Source: Enoplolaimus lenunculus (lineage: Eukaryota; Nematoda; Enoplea; Enoplida; Thoracostomopsidae). From it: a stretch of 64,000 nt of DNA. The notes beneath the pieces are model-generated. The model saw only the letters and a list, made by a program, of their open reading frames with translations. It was not told the DNA's origin and made no database searches. Below, one piece after another: positions 19,820 through 30,374 of the stretch. The stretch lies in contig JASANG010001656.1 in NCBI GenBank assembly GCA_030248215.1, forward strand, positions 62,001-126,000, read 5' to 3'. The position numbers and the translations under genes were made by a program. Numbering within the stretch: position 1 is the first letter of the stretch; each line of letters starts with the position of its first letter.

Positions 19820-22800
19820 CGGAAATCCAGTGCCGGATCGGCCACTTCGGTTTGGTGTGCCGCAGTATGTGCCTCACGTGTATCCGTGTATTAGCACTGC
19901 AACGGTATGGGACGAAGAACTATGCCCAAACCCGGGTAAATTGACGCATTGCTATATAACATTGTTGCTTGCTATACGCGTGAAACATCCAAGCAATTAA
20001 TGTGTTTTTAAGTTATTTTTTCTAAGTTTTTTCTGATTACCTTTATTAAACGCTGTACACACAAAAAAGTATTTCTGAATTTATTCAGAAAAGTATTTTC
20101 TGTGTCAAATCTCAAAAGTTTTTTCTAATATTTAAGACAATTTTTCTAAAAATAACTGGAAAACGTTTATTTTCAGACTATATTTCAAAACTTTTTTGAA
20201 AAGTTTTCTGTTATAACAGAAATACATTTCAAGTGCACCTTGCTAATCATATTTCTTAAACGTAAGAAATTTTTTCTTAAATATTTGAAATATTATTTTG
20301 AGTGTAAAACCACACTTGATTTAAGTTTCCACCGCGACTTTCTGATGGAATAAACTTTAAATCATGTGTGGTTTGTTCACCATTTATTAGAACGCCTACG
20401 ATACGCAATTTTAGATAACGTTAGCGTTGCTAAAATGGCAACCACGTGTACTAGGTTTTTGGTTATAATACTTTCCCGAAATGAAATCATAGCTACGCGG
20501 ATGCTTAGAACTATCAAATGCCAGCTGTCAGTGAATTAATTCTTTCTCACATGAATATTTTAAATTTCAAATGAGACGTAATTTCAAGGTAAGATTCGAA
20601 CCCCAGTCTCACGGGTGGGAGGCATTTACGATGACCACTGAGCTATAGGAGCTTGCGATCGCGGCCGAGGGGGCTCTCCCGTCTTGTGGAGATTTTGTTC
20701 TGCGCATATATGTTACAATTGCTAAACACTACTCATAGTGTCTATATTGCTCGTATATTATTGCATTCAGTTGCTCACAGTATACTCTATGGGTGAGAGG
20801 GTTAATCTTAGAAATAAGCATTTGTTTTGGCACCATAGTGACGTAAAGCGTACGGACGTAATACTTTGTACCTCACATGGTAACAGCGCTGCTATATATA
20901 CTTGTCGCGTGGTGCCGACCGTAGCAGTCCGTAGGCGTACGTCAGCGTTCGCCACCGAGTAGTGTGCAGTATCGTACATGTGCAATCATTTACCATACCA
21001 CACGGTGATAGACGGTGCCGGACGACTTTAAAGTTTTTTAAAAAGTAGAGCGCCACCCTTAGTTGCCTGTGGGAGCGGATCACTTGCGTTTCATATTTCA
21101 GGTATCGATTTCGAGATTGCCGTACATCTGGCACGCTGGTTAAACGTATCGTACGAAATGGTGCCGTTGGGTGTCGTTGACGACTGGGGTATGACGCCGG
21201 ATTCCGGCGTCCTTGGCATGGTCACTCGTGGTGAAATCGATTTTCCGGCAGTATTCTACAAAATCAGTCCGTTTCGGTTGCAATATTTTGCGTTTTCGGA
21301 TCCGATCCCGTACCAAAGCAATCAATGGGGATTCAACATACAGAAACGCGGCGTTCAAATGAGTTTGGAGTCCGCAGCGATTTTGCAATCGGTACAGATT
21401 TTTCGGGGGTTTTTTTGGCTTAGGAATCTTCAATGGAAATTTGTTGCAGATTTTTAGCGACAAACGTTCTGCTTGCTGGCTTTTATAGAGATGTAGTTTA
21501 AGATTTGCCGTTTACTGTGTATCTGTAATGTCCACGGTATCCAGTGGTGTAGACGCCAGGGGACCCAAACGTGATGACAGCGCACAATTTCGACGGTCAG
21601 AAAGTTTACAAATCTATGCCCGGAGGGGGCTAAAATTGTTCAGGAGGGGCATATAAGGATTTCGTTGACTTACAACAAAGGTTGATAATTTACTAGGGGG
21701 TGGGGGGGGGGAAATGTATCCATGGAGGGGGTCTGAGCCCCCTGCCCCCCTTGGCAACGGGCCCGTATATGCTAGCTAAAATAGGAAAATTTGCAAAAAA
21801 TTACAATGTCCAAACGTTACAAAATTACTAAAATTGCATTTGAATTCTTACTCCACCGTGTAAGCAGATATGGGCCAATGTAAAGAACAGGGACAGAACA
21901 GTATTATAAGCAGATTCCTAAGCCTAAGCCTAAGCGTAAGAATGAGCATATTCCTAAGCCTAAGCCTAAGCGTAAAGAATGAGCATATTCCTAAGCCTAA
22001 GCCTAAGCGTAAGAATGATCATATTCCTAAGCCTAAGCCTAAGCGTGCGAATGAGCATATTCCTAAGCCAAATCTTAAGCCTAAAAGCCAAGCAAAAAAA
22101 TAGTGTAAAGCTTAAGCTTACTCTATTCTAGTCCCACAGAATAAAACTTTCCGCCCCTGATCTTTACATGGGCCCAGATATGTAAAACGATACAACTTTA
22201 TTTTCAGGTGTTTAGTCCAATTATTTGGCAACTAACCGTAATATCGCTAATACTGCTTGTGTTGTGTTATTTGGCGGCGTCTGTTTTACGAAACTTTAAG
22301 CGTCATGGAGCGATGCGGCCTGTGCGATTCCAAGTAAACCAGGATTGCATTTTTCCGGAAAAATGGAATCGGTCCCAAATAACGGTTTTTTTCGTTTTCC
22401 CCAAAAAAAACGAAAAAAAAACTAAAAATGAAAAAAACATGTACTTGTGCTTCGACAAATGCAAAGAGGTTAATGAATATTAAGCCTGGTGCAAAAATAA
22501 TAAGACAATTACACGACTATACTAAAGTATATATCAACATTATGTAACACAAGCATCGGGTACCCACTACAAAACTGTGTCTAAAAATGGCATCTGCTAG
22601 CTACGTAGCCACAAACTGTTGGAGTTTTAAAGTTTGGCAAAAATTGTGCAAGCAGGATTTGTAGCTTTATTGTTACATAAATTTATGCAAAAGTTGAGTT
22701 CAAAACAACTGGAAATGTTTCCACAATTTTTGCCTACTGTAAGTCTACTGCGAATGGACCTTTTTTGTTTTTCTCGTAGTTTCAATCAATTTGTGGTTTT

Positions 22801-25800
22801 AGTAAAATTTCGCAGTTGAAGTTTTTGAAAATTATCGTATTCGCAGGGCAAACATGGCCCGTAGCCAGATGATGCCAAAAAACGGCAGCTGCTCCGTTCT
22901 GTGCGTGGTGTGTGACATCGCTGCATTCCTTCGTTAAATGCATGCTGGTTCCGAGCTTATTGCATAAAAGATACAGGCATGAGTACAAAACCTCTACAAG
23001 TCGTAAAAATCTCTGCACCTGGTAGTGACCACTTTCATCAGCCGAGTCCGAAGTTCGAATCCTAGCTGGAAATTAGACCTCAGACCCATGTATAGAACAG
23101 GGCCGGAACAGTAGTATAAGCGTATTCCTGAGCCTAAACCTAAGTCTAAGCCTAAACGTAAGGATGAGACTATTCCTAAGCCTAAGCCTCAGCCTAAAAA
23201 CCTAAGCAAAGAAAGTTGGTGTACAGCTTAAACTGACTATTTACAGCCCTGCCGGAAAAAGTCTCCGGCCGTGTTCTACACATGGGCCAGACCTCCATGT
23301 AGAATTGAAAATATTCATGTAAGAAAAGGTTAATATATATTTATTTAGTCGTTATGGACAACTGTCACAATAATACTAGATCAGTTTGTGGGATCAATGG
23401 CAATGAGTACGGTATCGGGTAATTTAATTTTGCTACTTCTTGGTTTTACACCGTTTATTATGATGACAATGTACGAAAGCGGATTGGTTGGAGTATTAAT
23501 GACACAGAAAGCGTCGAATCCGATTAACAATTTGGAAGAATTTGTTGACGAGATTGAAGCTGGTCGAATGAAGTAAAGCAATTAATATTTTAAATATTTT
23601 CTATTTTTTTATTTGATTTTAAGTAATTTTTGTATATTTTGTAACTTTTGATTTTAAGTATTTGTAGCTATGACGTTAAAAACATATTTAGAAGTCGAGT
23701 TCATCTGAAGCGCGTTTTATTATTGAAACAGCTAAAATGACTGAAATAGTTTAGCCGAAATGGACGCGTTTGCTGTTGCGCGGAAACCGAAACGAATATC
23801 CGGTTATTTTTTTTCGCTGGTGATCAAAAGCTAATAAAAGTTGCCCTCAAAAACAGTAATTCCTATTTTACAGAATTGTATCTGACAGTACTGGCGCATT
23901 ATTTTGGCAAGAAATTGAATTATCGAATCAAACAACGTTTAAGCGTTTAAACAATATTATACAACACAACCGGAATGGTGAATTTGTCGAAAAAGCGAGT
24001 CCACAGGAAGCGATTGAGTATATTGCAAGCGACCGGAACGCTGCGTATCCGGGAACATTTTATTTATACGGTAACAACTTGAATTGGCAGATAAACGATT
24101 TTTCAGTTGTCGTCAGTGGCGGATTTAGAAATTTCTGACTGAGGGCGTGTTTGTTGCAAAAGTTATGGAACACAAACTTTAATGTATGCTGTCTATGTGC
24201 CAATTTCTGAGGGTAAAAATTGTTAGGTAGGAACCGTACCATTTTATTACAAAACAAGTTCTGGCGGAGGCATACACGTTTCCTCCCGCCGCCCCTTTGG
24301 ATCCGCTAGTGGTTGTGGCGGATACTATTCATACTATTCCATTTCTGAAATTGGCCGGTAAACATCCATGATTTTCCGTTCCGGAAAGTACCGCCGACCA
24401 ATGTATAGAATTGTTCCGTTACAATAGTGTCAGCCTATTTCTAAGCCAAAAGTGTAAGCCTAAACGTAAAAATGAGCTTATACATAAGCCTAAGCCTAAT
24501 CCAAAGCAAAAAATTGGTCTAAAGCTAAGCTACTTTAACGCTTTCCACCTTTGATCTATATATGGGTCATATTAACACCAAAAGATAATTTTCTTAACCT
24601 CTAGGCTCTAGAAGACTATTCTAAAGTCTGTTAAGACTGTTTTGGTCTTTCCAGAAACACCAGTAAGGATGTGATTCAAATCCTGTCTTGAAATTATTTT
24701 CAATACAAAATATTCATGTGCGAAAGGGTTAACCCGTTTTGTGGCATTTATTTCAGCGTTGTTTTTGATACGTGGAAAGTGCAACTTACACTTTATTACC
24801 GACGAATCTGCGCCGTTAACAGGGAATAAAGCGTTTGTGTTTTCGCTAACAAATCCATGGACTCGGTTAGTTCGAGAAGCAATGTCAAGTTCTATCGATG
24901 CTATTCAACAGATTGAAGAAAAATATGTAAGCTTTATACATCTCCGCGCAGTTGGCTCTACGGAGGAACCCACTCGAGCCAGTGGTGAAAATGGGTAAAT
25001 ATTGGTTTACCCGGCACGCGCTGTCCCCACGGAAATTTTCCTGGTTTTACTCGCGGATATACCCGAGACAAATTGCTCTACCCGCGACGCACCTTTACCC
25101 ATCCTTATTTTTTATTCCGTCTCAGAAAAAAACTATCTGATTTTCAAATGTATCGCTATTTGGCTCGGGTTACGTCACAGGAAAAGGTATAAAATTCAAA
25201 AGCTTAGAGTTTCTCCGGTTTGGTATTAAAAGAAACTTTGAGGTGTAGGTTTGGCTCAAAAAATAAGCAAAATGAAAAATTTAAAAGATTGGGTTATTGT
25301 CGGGTTGGCAAAGAAGATCACAAATGTAATGTATTTTTTACGTTCAAGTATGAGAGTCGTATCAGTACAAAGAAGAGCGACATTTGGGTTCGATGTTTTT
25401 GTAAAAGACCCTGAGCTCAAATATATATCTAAAACACCATTTCAAAATACACATTCTGACAGGCCAGATGCCAAAGTATCAGGGTGTAAACGGATACTAA
25501 AAATACAGCAAAACGACGATAATAGCAAAATAATTGAAACGAAAAGTATTTAAAGTATGAAAATTTTGTTGAGGTTTAAAATTTTTAATCAATGCAATTG
25601 AGGTCCAACGTATTTCATTCATTTTTATCCAAAAATATTATTAAAATACAAGAGATTAACTTAATATTTTTAAAAGTTAATTTAGTTTCAAATCGAACTG
25701 TTGCAGCATATTTAAATGAATAACTAATTAATTGCTCCAATATTTTTAAATTATACGCATAATACAACGGAATTTCTGATATTTCCATGTCGCACACATA

Positions 25801-27217
25801 ATCGAATATCAATTTTTACCGCAAACAAATTTTTAGCCCAACCCTGTACTCTTTATATGGCCTATGTAAAGATCAGGGGTGGAACGATTTTCTGCGGGAC
25901 AGCGGTAGAGTAAGCTTAAGTTTTAGACCAGTTTTTGCGTAGGTTTAGGCTCAAGTTCATTCTTAAGTACGCTTAGGCGTAGGCTTAAGAATATGCTTAT
26001 ACTACTGTTATGACCATGTTCTATATATAAATTGGCATTTTATATTTTCATGAAAACTTGAGAACCTTATCCTTAAGTTTATGATTAATATATACATTTC
26101 AGGTCAAAATCGAACTGAACAAAACGGAATTTATGTGCCCTCCGGAACAAAAACCTTATCCTTAAGTTTATGATTAATATATGCATTTCAGGTCAAAATC
26201 GAACTGAACAAAACGGAATTTATGTGCCCTCCGGAACAAAAACCTTATCCTTAAGTTTATGATTAATATATGCATTTCAGGTCAAAATCGAACTGAACAA
26301 AACGGAATTTATGTGCCCTCCGGAACAAAAACCTTATCCTTAAGTTTATGATTAATATATGCATTTCAGGTCAAAATCGAACTGAACAAAACGGAATTTA
26401 TGTGCCCTCCGGAACAAAAACCTTATCCTTAAGTTTATGACTAATATATGCATTTCAGGTCAAAATCGAACTGAACAAAACGGAATTTATGTGCCCTCCG
26501 GAACAAAAACCTTATCCTTAAGTTTATGACTAATATATGCATTTCAGGTCAAAATCGAACTGAACAAAACGGAATTTATGTGCCCTCCGGAACAAAAACC
26601 TTATCCTTAAGTTTATGATTAATATATGCATTTCAGGTCAAAATCGAACTGAACAAAACGGAATTTATGTGCCCTCCGGAACAAAAACCTTATCCTTAAG
26701 TTTATGATTAATATATGCATTTCAGGTCAAAATCGAACTGAACAAAACGGAATTTATGTGCCCTCCGGAACAAAAACCTTATCCTTAAGTTTATGACTAA
26801 AATATGCATTTCAGGTCAAAATCGAACTGAACAAAACGGAATTTATGTGCCCTCCGGAACAAAAACCTTATCCTTAAGTTTATGATTAATATATGCATTT
26901 CAGGTCAAAATCGAACTGAACAAAACGGAATTTATGTGCCCTCCGGAACAAAAACCTTATCCTTAAGTTTATGATTAATATATGCATTTCAGGTCAAAAT
27001 CGAACTGAACAAAACGGAATTTATGTGCCCTCCGGAACAAATAACCAATCAAGATCCGCTACAACTTCACCAGTTTCTGGGTCTGTTCCAGTTGTACGGG
27101 ATCCTAATCGGCGCAGCTTTGATCGCATTTTCTGTCGAAGCCATGTATATTTGTGTGCGAAAAATCAAAAACAACAGCGTTCGGCGTATTTTAAAACGAA
27201 AAATGCTAAAAGATTAG
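19820..27217 (+). CDS. Divergent ionotropic glutamate receptor B (7 exons visible, 5' exon missing)
   Basis: Exons: 19820-19935 (S1 start, FGVPQYVPHVYPCIS), 21102-21391 (S1), 22208-22333 (M1, VFSPIIWQLTVISLIL), 23349-23572 (pore loop and M3), 23874-24070 (S2), 24757-24926 (S2 end) and 26993-27217 (M4, LGLFQLYGILIGAALIAF, then stop). All introns are GT-AG and all phases agree, giving about 449 residues. Ligand-domain marks: WGM...SGVLGMV, an arginine in ISPFR where iGluRs hold the ligand carboxylate, SDSTGALFW in S2, and DE in FITDES where iGluRs have their acidic amine-binding residue. M3 has MYESGLVGVLM in place of SYTANLAAFL. No amino-terminal domain is seen, and the first exon begins in phase 2, so at least one upstream exon is missing. 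By family this is a membrane ligand-gated cation channel; the ligand is unknown. The introns are packed with MITEs and SINEs. The last exon follows an 11-fold acceptor array. Confidence 0.86.
20057..20308. mobile_element. Type-K MITE (ACACAAAAAAGTATTTCTGAA)
   Basis: Shares its whole length with 30094-30342. Ends ACACAAAAAAGTATTTCTG and ATATTATTTTGAGTGT are weakly inverted. Located in an intron of iGluR B. Confidence 0.7.
20538..20700 (-). mobile_element. tRNA-derived SINE, family 1
   Basis: Minus strand carries GGTCATCGTAAATGCCTCCC then GGGGTTCGAATC (B box) and the common tail ATATTCATGTGAGAAAG. Confidence 0.72.
20883..21058. mobile_element. Type-L short MITE (GCTGCTATATATACTT)
   Basis: Left CAGCGCTGCTATATATACTT, right AGTAGAGCGCCACCC. 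Better preserved relative at 57615-57789. It ends 44 bases before an iGluR B exon. Confidence 0.45.
21640..21766. mobile_element. Type-G GC-rich short MITE
   Basis: TTCAGGAGGGGCATATAAGG through GGGTCTGAGCCCCCTGCC to TTGGCAACGGGCCCG. The left end is truncated. Confidence 0.65.
21873..22174. mobile_element. Type-T MITE with four GCCTAA blocks, exact 8-bp TSD
   Basis: GGCCAATGTAAAGAACAGGG at the left, CCCCTGATCTTTACATGGGCC-type inverse at the right; CAGATATG is duplicated. The core repeats a module TTCCTAAGCCTAAGCCTAAG + CGTAAGAATGAGCATA four times. It lies 25 bases (after the TSD) from the acceptor of the M1 exon of iGluR B. Confidence 0.94.
22985..23335 (+). mobile_element. tRNA-derived SINE, family 1, interrupted by a type-T MITE
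   Basis: A-box-like TGGTAGTGACCACTTTCATC and B box AAGTTCGAATCC, then the tail AATATTCATGTAAGAAAAGG after the insert. Confidence 0.75.
23083..23288. mobile_element. Type-T MITE inserted in a SINE
   Basis: GACCCATGTATAGAACAGGG and TGTTCTACACATGGGCC ends; AGACCTCA/AGACCTCC flank it (7 of 8 identical). Confidence 0.92.
24115..24308. mobile_element. Type-S MITE
   Basis: GTGGCGGATTTAGAAATTTCTGA at the left and TTTGGATCCGCTAG at the right, with an inner AGGTAGGAACCGTACCATTT. Confidence 0.68.
24396..24568. mobile_element. Type-T MITE
   Basis: GACCAATGTATAGAATTG and GATCTATATATGGGTC ends with CCTAAGCC words between; TSD not preserved. Confidence 0.75.
24628..24735 (+). mobile_element. tRNA-derived SINE fragment, family 1
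   Basis: B box GTGATTCAAATCC followed by the family tail AATATTCATGTGCGAAAGGG; ends about 20 bases before an iGluR B exon. Confidence 0.6.
25490..25848. mobile_element. Type-V MITE
   Basis: CAGGGTGTAAACGGATAC at the left, AGCCCAACCCTGTA at the right; the interior matches other V copies weakly. Confidence 0.55.
25859..26036. mobile_element. Type-T MITE
   Basis: GGCCTATGTAAAGATCAGGG left, CATGTTCTATATATAAATTGGC right, TAGGCTTA blocks inside. It ends 24 bases before the 89-bp array. Confidence 0.78.
26060..27041 (+). repeat. 89-bp tandem array spanning the intron-exon junction of the last exon of iGluR B
   Basis: The block consists of about 40 nt of intron end (through ATATGCATTTCAG) plus about 49 nt of exon start (GTCAAAATCGAACTGAACAA onward). 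It recurs with acceptors at 26103, 26192 and so on to 26993, exactly ten steps of 89. Units differ by only one or two bases, so the expansion is recent. The last copy alone runs into the M4 exon. From any of the first ten acceptors, reading in the gene's frame reaches a stop (CCT TAT CCT TAA) after 20 codons. Confidence 0.95.
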
Positions 27218-27450
27218 CACTGTGCGCATAGTTCAAACAGTTTTTTTAACATTCGTTGCATTGAAATTTGAAAATTTTTAAAGCATCGTTCATTTTGTTT
27301 TGCGTTTATCCGTTTGCCGTCATGAGCAGTTTCTATTTGAGCAAATATAGGTTTGAATTCAATTTCCGCAACGTTGACACAAATTGAAGTGGTCGATGCA
27401 TCATGATTCAAATTGCTGGATCGTAGAGAATTTTTACTAAGCTAGGACGT

Positions 27451-27632
27451 GGACCAATGTATAGATCAATGGCCATAATAGTAGTATAAGAATATTCCTA
27501 GGCGTATGACCTAGCCAAAGCGTAAGCGTAAGAATGAGCTTACACCTAAGCCTAGCCTAAGCGAAGTCAAAAACTAAAGCTTGCCCTATTGCAGTCCCGC
27601 AGAAAAGCGTTCTGCCCACGATCTTTACATTG
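27451..27632. mobile_element. Type-T MITE downstream of iGluR B
   Basis: GGACCAATGTATAGATCAATGG and CCCACGATCTTTACATTGAG ends around CCTAAGCC blocks. Confidence 0.78.
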
Positions 27633-27744
27633 AGTTACGTCTCGAATTCATAGGTGAGCTTGCTTGAACCTAAAATGTAATGTGCTGAAAAATAAACTTT
27701 GGAAATATATACGACTAAACTTGTTCGGGTAAGTTGTATCAATT

Positions 27745-28135
27745 AATGTTCACCCCTCATGGAATCCATTAAAGTTCACCCCTCGTGGTATCAATTAAAG
27801 TTCACCCCTCTTTGTATCAATTAAAGCTCACCCCTTATGAAATCAAAGCTCATCACTCATGGTATCAATTAAAGTTCACCCCTCATGGTATCAATTAAAG
27901 TTTACCCCTTACGGTATCAATTAAACTTCACCCCTCATGATATCAATTAAAGTTCACCCCTCATTGTATCAATTAAAGTTCACCCCTCATGTTTATCAAT
28001 TAAAGCTCACCCCTCATGGTATCGATTCACCCCTCATGTTCTCAATTAAAGTTTACCCCTCACGGTATCAATTAAAGTTCACCCCTCATGATATCAATTA
28101 ATGTTCACCCCTCATTGCATCAATTGAAGTTCCCC
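27745..28135. repeat. 26-bp minisatellite (TATCAATTAAAGTTCACCCC)
   Basis: About 15 copies of TATCAATTAAAGTTCACCCC + TCATGG with point changes and a few short indels, between convergent iGluR B and C. Confidence 0.92.
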
Positions 28136-29207
28136 GATTAATTGTAAATAAAATATTTAATTAATCCGGTTAATATTTATAAACGTTAATTTGTGACAGT
28201 TTTGAGGTTATAAATTTTTTAGTCGAATCGTTTAAATATTGTAATTTCTTAGCTAAACACTTGCAAAGATCTATTTCACGCGGTAATCCGAAGTCTTCAC
28301 ATGGTTCTAGAAAAAGGCACCAGGATGATAACACAGGTAATCTTTTAATAGTAGTCTCAAATAGGTGAGTTCAAGATTTGAAACACGAACACGACCCATT
28401 ATTTGAAAGATGCGTTGTTATTTTAGTTCCTCCGTCACAAATTCCACATTTTTTAACTGGACGACAACGTCCGCATTCGGAGAAGTGTAGGGCATGTTTC
28501 TCATGAAAAAAATGTTTGTAAACACTCATGCCGCTGATGGAACGTTTTAACCCTTTCCTAGGTGCCCGTAGCCAGCGGGTAGCTCGGAGATGCTCAGGTT
28601 CTTTCAGAATCATTTTGCCCAGTCGTCCAAAAAGTTTTAGCGCCGCTTTTAAGCTTGTTATTTCAACCGTATGCTCCTACAAAGGTTCATTTAGCACACC
28701 ATAGTTGGTAAATACTTTCTAACTTTGCTTAAACCATTATACGGATGTTTGAATAAGCGGGCAAGTCAAATACCTTAGGGCGAACCTATGCCTTTTTTAT
28801 TTGTGTTACTGCCGTCTGGCGCCGTCCAATTTCGTCCGGCCCGTTTGGAAAGGCACCTAAAATACAGCAGGGAGCGAATATCAATTTGTTAGCTTCCTTA
28901 GCGTCTACACATCCTTGTTCGCGGAGTCTGAGCTGAAGCATTTTGTGAATACTCCAAGGAGTGGTTGTCGACAGAAAACCCGGTGTCGGCAGCTTCCGTA
29001 GGATAACGGGACTGTCCTATGAAGAAAGTTTCGGTCTACCTGACTGTGTATGGCCACTGCAAACATACCTTACGTTTACACCACCGTCCGCGGTTGGAGG
29101 ACTTTGGGATGGCCTGCTCAGAATACGGAATTTTCTTTCGTCATCGGTTATTTCCATCTAACCATAAGTATTAAGGATTCCAAATGAAGGGGACATTTGC
29201 CACGAAG
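28136..29207. other. Intergenic stretch with an unassigned cysteine-rich frame
   Basis: Minus-strand 28613-28371 reads SECGRCRPVKKCGICDGG near its end, a possible zinc-binding tail, but no family could be fixed. Elsewhere scattered CCGTC-rich words related to type L (around 28800-28850). No supported gene. Confidence 0.35.
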
Positions 29208-29573
29208 CAGGGTGCAGAGATAGCAGAAATAACGGAAACGGAAAACGGATATTAAAGTATAAAAGTTTCAAAACTGTTTTATTTTTCTGCCAACACAATA
29301 ATTGATATATGCAAATATTTATCGGGTTTTGTAAAACTTTAAAGGTAAAATAGCGGATTCACAGAACATTTTAAATTTTGGATGAATTTCGTAAATTTTG
29401 AATTCATTTAGAACAATCGTAGCGTACCGGTATTGAAAAATTGCGAGATATATACAGTGGTTTGCAACTAATTTTTGAGCACAAAAATAACAGAATTTCC
29501 TGTATTTCTATATAACGGACACGGAAACGTACACCGATTTTATCGGAAACGAAAACGAAAATCCGGTTACACC
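29208..29573. mobile_element. Type-V MITE
   Basis: GCAGGGTGCAGAGATAGC left and GAAAATCCGGTTACACCCGC right; inner TATAAAAGTTTCAAAACTG and GGACACGGAAACG words. Confidence 0.7.
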
Positions 29574-29641
29574 CGCTACGAGGTTAAACTTTTAGCACCG
29601 TCCGGATAATTTGCACACGACTAACTTCGGATATCCGCTGC

Positions 29642-29695
29642 GGCCCATGTTACTTTTAGGGCTGTCCCGGTATCTGGTGGGTCTGTAAAAAAATA
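29642..29695. mobile_element. Left end of a type-T MITE
   Basis: GGCCCATGTTACTTTTAGGG then GGTATCTGGTGGGTCTGTAA; the rest is lost. Confidence 0.65.
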
Positions 29696-30093
29696 TTTCA
29701 ACGTCTACGTTTAAGAATTAATTTTAAATCAAATATTGCTGAAGGAATCAGAACCGCAATTCAAATTTTAGTTTTGATACATAATTTGATTGTTGCAAAT
29801 AAATTTCGAAAACATTAAATGCTTTGTTTGTAGCAATAAAACTTCAATCATAAGCATCCGACATTTTAGATGATGTAACCAAAGTTTCGTTTTATTCAAA
29901 TAAGAAACACAGAAAAGTTTTGCTAAAAGTAGTATTTCCCAGATCCTAACCACAAAATGTTCAAATACGCAATACTGAAAAAGTGAAAATTCCGGCATAG
30001 GAATTCATTAATATTTAGCAAGAATCAAAATCGGAGATTAAATTTTGCCACGATTTCAGTAGGAATAATCAGAATTCCGTTGGATTCCCGGCT

Positions 30094-30342
30094 ACACACA
30101 AAAAAAGTATTTCTGAATTTATTCAGAAAAATATTTTCTGTGACAAATCTGAAAAGTTTTTCTGATATTTAACAAAAATGTTTCTAAAAATAACTGGAAA
30201 ACGTTAATTTTCAGACTTTATTTCAAAATTTGTTGAAAACGTTTCTGTTATTACAGAAATACTTTTCAAGTGCACCTTGCTAATTATATTACTTAAATGT
30301 AAGAAATTTTTATCTTAAATATCAAAAATATTATTTTGAGTG
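30094..30342. mobile_element. Type-K MITE
   Basis: Alignable end to end with 20057-20308; starts ACACAAAAAAAGTATTTCTG. Lies just past the stop codon of iGluR C. Confidence 0.7.
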
Positions 30343-30374
30343 CAGTTGCACTGGTGCAATTTCGTTTATTGCTT

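Noticed and set aside
26060-27041. CRISPR-like array
   Set aside because: The repeats are contiguous with no unique spacers and include an exon boundary of a eukaryotic gene.
28371-28613. Transposase zinc-finger tail (piggyBac-like)
   Set aside because: Only a loose C..C spacing is present; no catalytic region or TTAA ends were found, so it is kept only as an unassigned frame.
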